A stretch of DNA of 64,000 bases from Amoebidium appalachense (lineage: Eukaryota > Ichthyosporea). The number at the start of each line of letters is the position of its first letter. The stretch's first letter is position 1. A model generated the notes under the pieces. The model was not told the DNA's origin. It did not search any database and saw only the letters and a program-made list of their open reading frames with translations. This document shows positions 25,083 through 37,136 of this stretch, one piece after another. The DNA lies in NCBI GenBank assembly GCA_963693365.1, contig CAVNZM010000001.1, positions 13,206,001-13,270,000 on the forward strand. Reading direction: 5' to 3'. Both the position numbers and the translations under genes were made by a program.

Positions 25083-25736
25083 TGGTTTAAACTAGTGTAG
25101 TACATTTATTTTTCGGACTGTGTTAATGTTTGAGCAACTATGTCTATTTACTCATGAATGTATCCTATACAATATCACATATGGTGACTGGGGTGGTCAT
25201 ACCCATCCGATAGCATTGTGCTTTTCCCATGTATGGTAATGGCATGCCCCATATTTGGCTATTGTCCTCCTTGTCGATTATACTTGTGTTCGTGAGCGTC
25301 TTGGTGTTGGTGATGTGAGAAGGCAGGTGATATGGTTTTAGCTATTTTGTATGAAATAAAACAATCGTGTCTTATTTTGGCATGAAGTACTTTCCACGAC
25401 AGAGAAACACCCCCCTTATATGCCAACTAGCTGATGTTGAAATACATATCTAGCTTCTTTCCTTTCTTGTTCATATATCTTGATTATTAATAATATTACT
25501 TTTGGCTTTTGATTTATGATTCAAAATAAACCAGGGCTGTTGCAGTGCAGCATGAGTAAAAGGGGTGGATTGACCAATCAGAACATTGCCTATGATTGCA
25601 GAGGGTGGGGGGTGGGGGGGGGCGCATACACACACACACACACACACTGGTTACTAACATGCGCGCGCGAACACACAGCGGGAGAGAGTGTGTGTTCCGG
25701 GTCTGAAGGAAAGAGAAAGATGGGGCGGGGAAGGGG

Positions 25737-25768
<32 letters not shown>

Positions 25769-26204
25769 AGGGGAGAGATTATGGTGCAAGCACACATAAT
25801 TCAAGCGCACAAACACACCAAGACCAGCAAAACGATGCGGGTATTGTCAGATTTTTTGGATTAGCAGACCCTGGGAAACAATACCCAATCACGTGGGCCA
25901 TCTGCACTTCCACACACAGTGCACTGCAGCCGCACTGCACAACCTAGCGCCCAAGAAAAAGAAAAACCTTCAACATCCGAGACAAACCATCGGTTTATAG
26001 GAACGGGATAAATCAACTGCTTTTAGTAATTACTTGAAAGAGATAACAGTTGAAATTTTTGGGTAGAGATATAACTTAACAGTTTTCGGTAATGAGGTGA
26101 ACAACAGTTTTTAGTAAAGAGATACACATACCGCCATTAGCCCTATATTCAAGTAGATAGACGAATTTCTCCAAATCTACAGTATGTACGAATAATCATG
26201 GCCC
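25083..26204. other. Convergent spacer between the CPWE-motif gene and MED8
   Basis: Contains the AATAAA at 25356, a short (CA)n at 25627, and a G run at 25741-25768. No coding exon is recognised. Confidence 0.6.
25356..25361 (+). terminator. Poly(A) signal AATAAA of the CPWE-motif gene
   Basis: Canonical hexamer 274 bases after the predicted stop at 25082 and before the convergent MED8 gene. Confidence 0.55.
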
Positions 26205-26580
26205 CTACTGCCCCGACCCAGGCTGAGGATTCAAATCGGGCCAGCCCCACAGTGCAAACACATCATACCCCTGCTCCTGCCCCTGCCCTTCTGTCTCTGC
26301 CTGTGACTGTCTGCCCGTGACTGACTGCACGTGTGTGTTTGCCTGTAGTGCCTGTGCCTGTGCCGGTGCATGTGTGTGTGCCTGTGTGTGTACCTGTGTG
26401 TGTAGCTGTGTGTATGGCTGTGTGTGTGGGTGTGTGTGTGACTGCGGTTGTGCCTGTGGCTGTGTGTGCTGTTGTGTTTGTCCCTGTGCCTGCTGTGTGT
26501 GTGGCTCTATGTGTCCGTGTGCCCGTGCTTGTGCCTGCTGCGTGTGTGGCTGCATGTGTGCCTGTGCCTGTGTGTGTCCA

Positions 26581-26612
<32 letters not shown>

Positions 26613-26655
26613 CTGTGTGTGTGGCTGCATGTGCGCCTGTGCCTGTGTGTGTCCG

Positions 26656-26699
<44 letters not shown>

Positions 26700-28197
26700 C
26701 GCCTGCGCCTGGTACCCCCCATGCTGCACCCACTGCAAGTGTGCCTGTGCAATAGCCCTCTCCTGCTGCAACCTACACTCACTCTGCAGCATATCCATAA
26801 TCCTCCTCCCTGCCGCTTCCAAATCCCCACTCTGCCTCCCACTCTCCCCACCCCCCGCCCCCCCACTCCCAACCCCACCCACCGCTGCTTCTAACAGGGC
26901 AATCGAATTTCTCACGTTTTGCAACTCCCTCGCATTGGCCTGTCCCCGTCTCTCCCCTTCCAAGAGTTTCTTTTGCATGTCCCACAACACCCCAATCTCT
27001 TGCACACACGCACTACTATCCACATGCAACCCAAACCCACCGAACCCTCCCCCCAAATCTCCTGCATAGCTCGAGACCCCCCCCTGGGCCACCGCCACAT
27101 GTGATTGGGCCACGCCATAGGCTATAGGTTGGAACGCAGACCCGCTATTGGTTTCAGCAGGTACGTGGGCAGGGTTGGAACCAGACTGCCCGGGGTTCTG
27201 AATCCTTTGCTGGTGCCTGTGCCTTAGTTCACGCACTTTCCCCTCCACCTTGGCCACAGTGCCCTCCAGTGATTGGCCAGATGGCATGGGCCTGCTGCCC
27301 GATATGACGTCACGGTAGGAGGCCTCTATCTTGGGGTCCAGGGTCTTGCGTGCAGTGCGGGCAGAGAGGGTGCGGAGTTGGTCGAGTGCTTGCAGCCCAC
27401 GTCGACGCAGTGCCTGTGTCTGTGTGTGTGTCTGTGTGTACGTGTGTGTGTGTGGGGGGGGAGGGGGCGAGGGGGGGGGGGGGAGATTTGTTTGAAAGGG
27501 GTGTGAGGGAAGGGGAGGGGGAAGGTGGGAGGTGAGCGATGTGATGGTGGTTGGTGGCACTAGGGACCGGGGCGGGGGGGGGGGGGGGGGGGGGGGGGGG
27601 AAGAGGCAGGGGGAGGGGACGGTTTTATTCCGGGGGGGAAGGGGGGGGGGGGGGGGGGGGGGGGGAGGAGGGGGGGGGGGGGGTGGCTGGGCACTTCCGA
27701 TATGAGGGGATAGAGTGGCCCTAGTGATAGCCGGAATAGTGCAATGAGTGGTGTTGCTGGTGGTTCAGCTTGGTGGGTGGGGTGAATGGCTAGGGGTGGG
27801 AGGTGTCATAAAGGCATTGGGGGGGAAGAGTGGGAAGAGTGGGAAGACCAAGATAATTGATTGGTTGGCACCTATCAAACCAATATATGCTGCATGGGTG
27901 TTATTCTCAACAATTGCGCCGATCGGCACCAATCAAATCTGGTCACATAGATCTTTTACATGCCGCACTGGTAGGCATCAACCCACTGTATTCTGCTACC
28001 CGATTGGCCGCAGAATAGCACCCATAAACTTCACACAGATGACCCAAGAAATTGAGCCTAGGTATTGTATGCCGGGGTGTGGCACGGCACATCTATAGTC
28101 AAAAGTCCATATGGTTACAGTTCTGGAAGTTTTTTTTTTTTTTTTTTTTTCCCCAGGGGGGGGGGGGGGGGGGGGGGAGGGGGGCTACACCAACCTT

Positions 28198-28232
<35 letters not shown>

Positions 28233-28864
28233 CTAAACCAACCTCATCCTGCTTGGAAGATGGGGCCTGGAGGGGGGTCAGAGACTGTTGCTGTGTGATG
28301 ACTGTGCCGGGCATATTTGTCGGTGGGTTTGGGGGCCATGAAAAGAGAGAGGTGGGGGGATCGGCAAGGGGGGTAGAAAGGAGGGTATGAAGGGAGGCAG
28401 AGGAAGGATCGGAAAGGGGGGTAGGTTCGGGCATGGCAAGAGAGGAGAGGGGGTCGACGAGCAAGGGAGGGTTGGGGAGAGATGGTAGAGAGGGGAGGGA
28501 AGGGAGGGAGGGGAGGGAGGGGAGGGAGGTATGAAGGGAGTTGGGGAGGGAGTTGGGGGGGTTTTGGAGGTGGGTAGAAGGTCGGTTTGTGAGTGGGGGG
28601 AGTGTGAGAAGAGGGATGGAAAGAGGGTTGGTGGGGGGGGTAGTGGTGGTAGTGGGGAGGTGTGAGGATGGGGGGTTGGTGAGGGAAGCGGAAGGGATGG
28701 TGGGAAGGGGGGCCAGATGAGAGTTGGCTTGGGTGGTCGGCTGTGTAGAGGTCACGGTAGAAGAGAACGTGGGCTGGTGGCAGGCAGGTTGGTGGGCTGG
28801 TATCTGCAGCATGCAAACATGTAAGTCATGCATCCCTTTTTTATTTTTACTTTTTTTAATTCAA

Positions 28865-28899
<35 letters not shown>

Positions 28900-29197
28900 G
28901 GGACTGGTTTGCAGTGGGTTTGAGCTCCTTTTGATGGGGTATACGTAAGAAATACCAACACAGATGATTGGTCTATGGCACCCGTACTGCTTGTACATGG
29001 CCGGCAGTGTAGATGTTCGGTGTGGTTACATGTAGAATTTTGAATCGAGAATCATTTATGTGCTGCTGTTTCTGATAGTTACTATCATCTGGGGTGCATA
29101 GATGCTCATTCCTGCAATCTACCGTAAATCTAGGATAGTATGTGATGTGTGCGCCCATATTGAGACTCCAGCACTAGGTGCACGTGACATCCACATA

Positions 29198-29234
<37 letters not shown>

Positions 29235-29304
29235 ACGCTTTAAAAACACACACACACACACACACACGCACACACACATTGACACACAGGCACATACGCG
29301 TGTG

Positions 29305-29369
<65 letters not shown>

Positions 29370-29374
29370 ACAGC

Positions 29375-29405
<31 letters not shown>

Positions 29406-30537
29406 CTCCCCCCACCCACCCCCCCCCCCCCCCCCCAAAACACACACACACACACACACCCCTACCTGTGCGTTTGTTTGCCTTTCCGCCCCATCCACCC
29501 TCTCAGACCCCTCTCCACCCCATCCACCGGGTTCCTGTCCAACCAAAGAAAACCCTCCGCGTCTCACAGCCACCCCAGGGCCTTCGTTTGAGTTCAAAAA
29601 TCCTTCACCCGTCGGCGTCTCCCTCCCTCCCGCTCCTCCCCTTGTTTGCCCCACATTTATCTCTCCTCCAATGATAATCTTAGGCGAGGACACATGTGGA
29701 GTGAACACGTGTGTTCCAGTTGTTTCTCCACATGTTTTGTTTGCTGTGTGCGTGGTCAAGGTGGTGGTGGGATGTGTGTGTGTGCTCTTCTTCTCGTCGT
29801 GTGTCTGTGATGGTAGGAGGGTGGGGATGGTTTCCACATTGGTTGATTCAGAGTATGGCGTTGGCGTAGGAGGCGTGGTGGTGCCCTCTTTCATGTCGGT
29901 CGAGCTACGGCGTGATGTTTGGTAGGGGTGCTTGGCTGGTGGTGTGTGCTTTGCCCTGCCAGGACGCTTGGCTGAACGGGCTGGGGGTTCGGGTGGGGGC
30001 ATGTCGAGAATGCCTCTCTCGTGGAGTGAGTTCAGGCCTGTAGGGGGAGAGGGGGGGGGGGGGGGGGGAGGGGGGGGATGGAGGGGGGTGCGGGAGTTGG
30101 GGGGGGGGGGGGAGGGGAGGGGGGGGGGGGGGGGTAGAAGAAGGGGATGGTGTGCGGTTTGTGTATAGATTATAAGTGTCGATGTGTGAGAGTGTGGTGG
30201 TAAAAGAAAATGTGTGTTAAGTAGGGGGCTGTTGGGTAGTAAGTGGGCTAAGAGGTTGTCTGTGTGTGGAACAGTTGTGTATGTGAATGAAAAATCGGTA
30301 AGGAAGGCATTCTTTGTCTTTAAAAAGGTACGGAGGCAGTGTTGTGTGTTTGAAACAACAGGGATTTTCTTTGTTTGTAAATATTGCCCCCGGGGTGAGG
30401 GGGGGGGGGGGGGGGGGGGGGGGGGGTGTTCTTGTGTGTGCAATATTAGTAGGGATGGGCTCTGTGTGTGTGTGTGTATGCACACCCACTCCTGTCTGTG
30501 TTAGGGGCATTGAGGTAAAGGTGGGGGGGGGGGGAGG

Positions 30538-30569
<32 letters not shown>

Positions 30570-31043
30570 AGACAAACCGGCACCAAAGTTGAGGGCGCTG
30601 AGCAGAGCATGTGTGTGTGTGGTGTCACGGGTAGATGGGGGAGGTGGATGGATGGCTCTGTGTGTGCCCAGCAGGGTGTCCACACGGCCAATCAAATGGC
30701 TGCACGTGCACTGATGCTGCTGCACATAGGACTGCAGACACGTGGGGGGGTTAGTGTGTGTTGTGAGATGTGAAAGAGTTTTTTGGTGTGCTTATTGGAT
30801 TTAGTGTATTGAATTTAGTGGGTGGCGTTGGAGGGGGAGGGGGGGGGAGGGGGGGAGGTGGTGTTAGTGTGTGTGTGTGTGTGTGTGTGATAAAAGAGGT
30901 TTTTGATGCGCTAATCAGATTCAGTGGCTGGTATTGAAGGAGAGGAAGTAGAGTGGGTAATTATAATATCATAATTAAAATACTTTTTTGGGAAGGGCTG
31001 GAGGTGGGGGGAGCACAGGGGGGAGGGGGGGCAGGAGAGGGTT

Positions 31044-31088
<45 letters not shown>

Positions 31089-31854
31089 TTTTTTTTTTTT
31101 TTTTTTGGGGGGGGGGGGGGGGGTTCAGCAACATGATATCGGAGCTGTGTTTATGTTTATCCTGGGGGGTATTATAATAGTGGTATCCACTCCCAGAACC
31201 CTAGCACCAATCTACCACCTTCAACCGCTTCCCTATCTAGAAAATATTATAAGGTCGTATGAGCGACACAAAACAACCCCATTCTCCCCTTGAAAAACGA
31301 AAATGATAATCTTTTGGCTTACCAGAGTGTAAGAGAAAGGCCCCCCTTCGGCTTTCACATTATCCCCTCCCACCCTCCCCCTAACCCCCCCCCCCTTCCC
31401 CCACCTCCCCCATTCCGCGTACACCCACCCACCCACCCACCCACACACACGCTGATGCACATACAAAAACCCTCAGAATTCATATGTTCTCCCCATGGTC
31501 AACATGAGATAGAAACATAGTATCTGCCGATCAGGCATAAAGAAAACCTACCGTCCAGTCTGTTGGCTGCACGGTCATGCCCTGCACCTGCCTCCTCCAC
31601 CCTTCCACCATCAGCGAAATTTCATGGGGGTCTTTACTGGAGAGAAGCTCGGGCCCTGGGGTCAACGAAAATTCTATTAGTGGTTGGTGCTGCTAAGACC
31701 CCACCACCACATGCCCCCCCCCCCCCCCCCCCCTCCCCTCCCCCCCCCCCCCCCCCTCTTCTCTTCCTAGACTGTTCCTTTTCCTTATCTTTGTTCAGTT
31801 CTTTTGTGCCTTTTTTTGACGGTGGTGGTGATGGTGGTGATGGTGGTGGTGTGT

Positions 31855-31908
<54 letters not shown>

Positions 31909-32492
31909 ATTAAACCTGTGTTGCGCCCAAAGCGTTTCAAGCGGCCCTCGGTTGCACCTCGAAGGTTCGAGTCAATCTTTCGACCCACCTGCCAAACACA
32001 CGGGTTTATTAGAGGTGTAGTGATATGAGTGAAATTTCACATGGGGGCATCAGAGAGAACACAGTCATGTGTTGATTAAAGTGCACATGGGCACATTATA
32101 ATACTGTGAGCTCATAGGAAGATATACTGCGGTGATAGGATGCATGAAATTCACAAGCGCAGATACAGAGAGTGATCGGGTTTGTGAAATTTTCAAAATG
32201 GTGATCCTTTCAAAGCAGGGTTGGGGCGTATTCCGAAAGACACTCAGGGTCAAGAGGAAAGTATGAGCCTAAGTTGGTGTACCAACTCGAGGTTGTTTTA
32301 TTTCAGTGCGTGCTTTGCCATGGGGGAGGGGGGGGGGGGGGAAGGGCGGGGGGAAAAGGGCTGGGGAGGGGCCGGGGGGGGGGGGGGGGGGGAGAAGGGG
32401 GGGAGGGGGGAGCCCGGGGGAAAGAACGGGTGGGGGGGGGGGAGGGGAGAGGGGGGGAGGGGGGGGGGGAGGGAGGAAAGGGAGGGTGGGGG

Positions 32493-32532
<40 letters not shown>

Positions 32533-33513
32533 GTTGGGGGAGAAGGGGGGTAAAAGAAGGTTGGCCGATGACATACATACCAGTACGGGCACAGGCACGA
32601 GGGCTGTGAGGGGCAGTGGGAGGGGACCATGACGGGGGGCCCTTATTCTCTGCTCAAACACACGCAGTTGCGTGAGAAGGGTGGCAAAGATACCGGATAC
32701 GGTGGACCTGTAAGTGGGGGGTGGTGGGGTGGTGAGTGTCGGTAGGGTGTATGGTGTGAGGAGGTGAAAGGATGTATGGGGGAGTGGGATCTGCAAATTC
32801 AACTGGTCGGTTTGGTGGAAAGAAAAGAAAGGTCATAGCAGAAGGGGAGAATGAGGAGTTGTTCAAGGCAAAAAAAACATCCCCCTCCCCTCCCCCCTCC
32901 CCCTTCGGCACCAAATCCCCCCCCCCCTCCCCCCCCCCCCCCCCCCCTCCCCACACACACACACCCTTCCCCCCCCTTTCCTCCATGATCCCCTCTCCTC
33001 CCCTCCTCCCCTCCCCACCCCCTCCCCCCCCGTATATACACCAAAAGCAAGAACAGGAAAAAAGGGGCGGGCAGGGGGAGGGAGGGGGGGGGGGGGGGGG
33101 GGGTCGTTGGTATTCCTTTTTCCCCTGCATTCTTTGCCTGCCAAAAGGCTAAAAGGCTCGATGCAGTGGCATCATGATGATTTCTGCGATTGCGCACATT
33201 AGTATGATTATCATATATGACAGTTTCACACATACAGGTTAGTTAAATGACACAAACACGTGTTAGTTTCACACACAAACACACACCCTTAGAACAATGC
33301 ACACACCACAATTAGAAGCACACACCATAATGACTTCTCTGGCCCGTCTCCACCCAGCAACCCGTACAGCCTCTTCAGGGTTGCACGTATGGCCGTCAAG
33401 TCCTCTCTCAGCCCACCAAAGTCACCGGGTGGGTGGGCCGTGTCTCTGCCTCCCTCCTCCAGTACCTCCGTGTGCACGTGGGGGGGTGGGGGTGCTGCGG
33501 ATAACTGCGCCAT
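26205..33513 (-). CDS. MED8: Mediator complex subunit 8 homologue with a giant low-complexity C-terminal extension, 8 exons, 995 aa
   Basis: MED8 is a head-module subunit of Mediator, linking transcription factors to RNA polymerase II in the nucleus. Minus-strand exons: 33326-33513 (ATG 33513), 32581-32707, 31916-31988, 31552-31655, 30578-30731, 29466-30037, 28243-28803, 26205-27413 (TAG). All phases close and the total is 996 codons. Residues 1-215 follow the MED8 pattern: an N-terminal helix ([19 protein letters not shown]), an [12 protein letters not shown] helix, TEGRLKRF, then [12 protein letters not shown], and finally [12 protein letters not shown], which resembles the Phe-Gly-containing C-terminal motif of animal MED8. 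The rest has no MED8 counterpart: a Ser/Thr/Pro-rich stretch (216-405), a Pro/Leu/Ser-rich stretch (406-592), two coiled-coil-like segments (593-740), and a Gln-Ala-His-Thr repeat tail. Animal MED8 is about 270 aa. The family assignment is from motif order, without alignment. Confidence 0.68.
26290..26712 (-). repeat. In-frame TG(C/T)CTG-type hexanucleotide repeat encoding the Gln-Ala/His-Thr tail of MED8
   Basis: Units of GCCTGT and variants are read on the minus strand as Ala-Gln dipeptides, with larger repeats of [18 protein letters not shown] type. All three minus frames are open here (Ala-Gln, Gly-Thr, His-Arg). The Ala-Gln frame is the one continuous with exon 8. Confidence 0.9.
27850..28030. 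repeat. Imperfect inverted repeat in the last MED8 intron
   Basis: ATGGGTGTTATTCT at 27894-27907 has an inverted partner AGAATAGCACCCAT at 28012-28025 (13 of 14). Outer CCAATCA/TGATTGG words are also inverted. It is compact enough for a small MITE-like insertion, but ends and target duplications are not clear. Confidence 0.4.
29191..29370. repeat. (CA)n microsatellite cluster in MED8 intron 6
   Basis: Several (CA)n blocks followed directly by C runs and more CA up to about 29458. Confidence 0.95.
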
Positions 33514-34623
33514 GATACATATGGATACTGTATATTGCCCTATATTGCAAGTAGATTTCTGGGACAACCAAGGCACGGAGGAATACTACATAAAGCGCTG
33601 CTCAGCTTTCCCAGCGTCTACTTTCCTTTTCGGTTGTTATTACTACCACAGAAGGGTTGACGTATTAGAAGGGGAGAACTTCGTTATTAACCGTTCTAGT
33701 CCCAGTTGTATACGTATGTCAACCCCTGAAAAGGCCCTGCATGTCTCTGTCCACCACAGTAACACACCACCACACAGCGTGATGTTTTTGCACCGTCCTA
33801 ATCGGATATGGTAGGGAACATGAAAATTCTGGGCGAACAGAACGACCCACACAGTCGTTTAGCTCGTGTCGAATCTGCCAAGCAGTGCCGTTCCATTTAG
33901 AGTACTTGCAAGAAAATGCACCAAGAGGGTCCGGAGCAGACAGTTTGTGCAACACTGAATGAATCATTATGAATGAATGGATGGATGCCTCTGAAGAACC
34001 ACACGTGACTCTACACATCACCACAGCACCACTGCCAGCCATGCCAGACGTAGGCGTTCTTTCGGCAATAACGTGTGCTGGGGATATCAACGGTGCTAAT
34101 GAAGCTAAATGCAACAAACATGTCAAGACCTTTTTTTTTTCGAGCACAGCTCCTAGAGACAGCCATTCTTGTCACAGCTCAGGTTTCCTGAGCCCCTTTC
34201 TTCCATTTTTAATGCTTTCTTTTTTTGTTCCGGAGCTCGAGAAAGACCCTCGAAGTTCCCCCAGGTGTTTGTTTTACCCACTCTCCAGCTCACCTACACG
34301 AAAACATGATAAAGCCCAGCTATGTGTATTAGATTCACAGTGACTCGCGTGAAAAGTGAACGTAAAGCTCACAGCAATAATGTGGTATTCTACCCCACAG
34401 CAGCCCATTCATTCAGGCCACCAAAATATCCGGATCCTCGAGAAACCAGAGCGGAAGCTGCGAGATTCAATGGCCATTGCATTCTGTTCGAGATTGAAAT
34501 GAACTGTGGGGTTTTGGGTTTTGTCGATGGCAACGACGGTGTTTATTTTCAATGCTAATATGCTGCTACAAAGTAGGGGTCACCGTGCCTAATGGGGCGC
34601 CCGGTGTGGGCCGTGCCTACTTG

Positions 34624-34659
<36 letters not shown>

Positions 34660-35046
34660 ACCTGTGTGTGTGTGCGTGTGCGCCACCCGTGTGTGTGCGT
34701 GTGTGCACACGTGCTTGTGTGGGCTTGCTGTGCCTTCTGAATTAGTGTGGTTGATCAGGCATAGTGCTTTTTGCCTGTTTCCTGCCTGCAAAGCCATTCA
34801 TGCGTGTCTCTATTTCAGTTTTCACTACAGTAGGTTCACAGGCAACAGAACTCAACTCAGAACAAGTTGCCACATGTGCCATCACTATTATACTTCCCCT
34901 GATTAACCTATGTTGTAACCTTAGGCTATTGTATGATCATCCAAATTTAGAAAGCCAACAAAAACGACCACAATACACCACATTTTAAGGCCCAAGATAG
35001 CTGGGGCATTGAGCGACTGACGTGTGTGTGTGTGTGTGTGTGTGTG

Positions 35047-35086
<40 letters not shown>

Positions 35087-35346
35087 GAGTGGGGGCAAGG
35101 TAATGGGAGGGCGCATGTGCATGTGGGGCCAGGTGTGAGGGTGTGGACTTGGAGCAAGCATTATATGTGCACATGACACAGATCCCTGCCTGTCTCTCTG
35201 TGCCATGATATCTTCCCAAAGACCAGGCTGCATATTGAAAGACAGCGCGTGTGAACGTGTGAACTTGAAAGGGCCCAACTCACACATCCATATTCTAATA
35301 CACACGAGGAAATTTTTTAAAATAAAAAAAAATCCAATCACGTGTG
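33514..35346. other. Spacer between MED8 and PIGM (same strand)
   Basis: Should contain the MED8 promoter and the PIGM 3' end. Open frames at 33969-34343 (+) and 33719-34147 (-) overlap and show no known motif. There is a TG-rich block at 34620-34720 and a G run at 35048-35085. No gene is supported. Confidence 0.55.
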
Positions 35347-35504
35347 CTATGCCGTCTTTTCCTTCTTGCCTCCAGCCTCCAGGATAGTAGTCAGGAGCCA
35401 TGCGTGGGCCGCAAGAAACAGCAGCCCGGCGGCCCAGATTTCAAGAAACACGGCCTGGCCGAGAAACTCAAGCGCATATGCTCGTGCAAGCCACAGACCC
35501 TGTA

Positions 35505-35581
<77 letters not shown>

Positions 35582-35799
35582 TACCCGCGCGCGCGTGCGT
35601 GTGTAAATGGGTGTTAATGACGGTGTGATTGGTGTGTTTGCTCGAAGTAGCATCATGACAACAAACGTGAGAAAAAGGAATTGACGAGACAACTTGGCTT
35701 GCATGTGGGTCTCTAAGGATATATGCATCGCCCTGCACCGCAACTACCCAATACATTGTACAACCATAAGCCGTATCCGATGTAGCCTTACCCCCCACT

Positions 35800-35873
<74 letters not shown>

Positions 35874-35880
35874 ACACACA

Positions 35881-35955
<75 letters not shown>

Positions 35956-36218
35956 CAACACCACCACACCTTCAGATGGTTTGGTGTTAGCCCTAACCAA
36001 ATATCCTCGTAGTAACGGGCACTTATACAAGCAGGAATGGGAAACTAACCAAAGACGGGTAGTCGGAGACAAAAGAGAGAAATGTGTAGGTTGGCTGGCG
36101 AGGGCTGAGAGCAGTTATACTTGCGCCATAAAAAAAAGTAGCTGGGGAGGTAGGGGTGTGTGCGTGTGTATGTGTGCGCATGTGCATGTGTGTGTGTGTG
36201 CATGTGTGTGTGTGTGTG

Positions 36219-36252
<34 letters not shown>

Positions 36253-36372
36253 CTGTGCACCTGTGCGGCTGCCCATGCAGCCACTGGGCCGGCCAACTTG
36301 GTCAGAGGCAGTCGGGATATGACGTCAGGCAGCACGAGGGGTAGTAGGCAGAGGTACCACAGGAAGTACTGT

Positions 36373-36449
<77 letters not shown>

Positions 36450-36586
36450 TGCGTGCGTGTGTGTGTGTGTACATGTGCGTGTGTGTGTGTTGTATGTTGT
36501 GTGTGTATATGTGCGCGTCTGCATGCATGTGTGTGTGCGCAACATTGTGTGTGTGTGTTTTTTTCTTCTTCTTTTTTTTCTTTTTT

Positions 36587-36635
<49 letters not shown>

Positions 36636-36855
36636 AGCAACATGTGAGGGGAACTGCACGAGCCTTTTCTCCCTTGATACACGTATAGGCTTGGCCGGCA
36701 ACAGCAGTGCGGAGTAAAGGTAAATTCTGTCCCCCAAAGGATCCTTTGCAGCAAGAAGTACACAAAGCACCATACGGCACACGGTACAATGCACCAGATC
36801 CCAAGTGACATTGACACGATTTAGCACAACCGCAAATGAGCAAACAAGGGCAGTG

Positions 36856-36930
<75 letters not shown>

Positions 36931-37071
36931 CTGCAAAATAGTGCAAAATGCGAACATCGGTCACCGAAAACATATTGGAGATATGTAAAAAAAGAAGAAA
37001 AAGAAAAAGAAAAAAGCACATTCAGCATCAGTAGACTCCATCCTCAAAGGGAGAAGGGAGAAGGGAGGGGT

Positions 37072-37136
<65 letters not shown>

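Noticed and set aside
29130-30485. 451-codon minus-strand frame read as one gene
   Set aside because: Only 29466-30037 behaves as coding, with acceptor and donor in phase. The rest is repeat translation.
33719-34343. Overlapping plus and minus frames of 124-142 codons
   Set aside because: No motif, no splice support, and the two strands are equally open.
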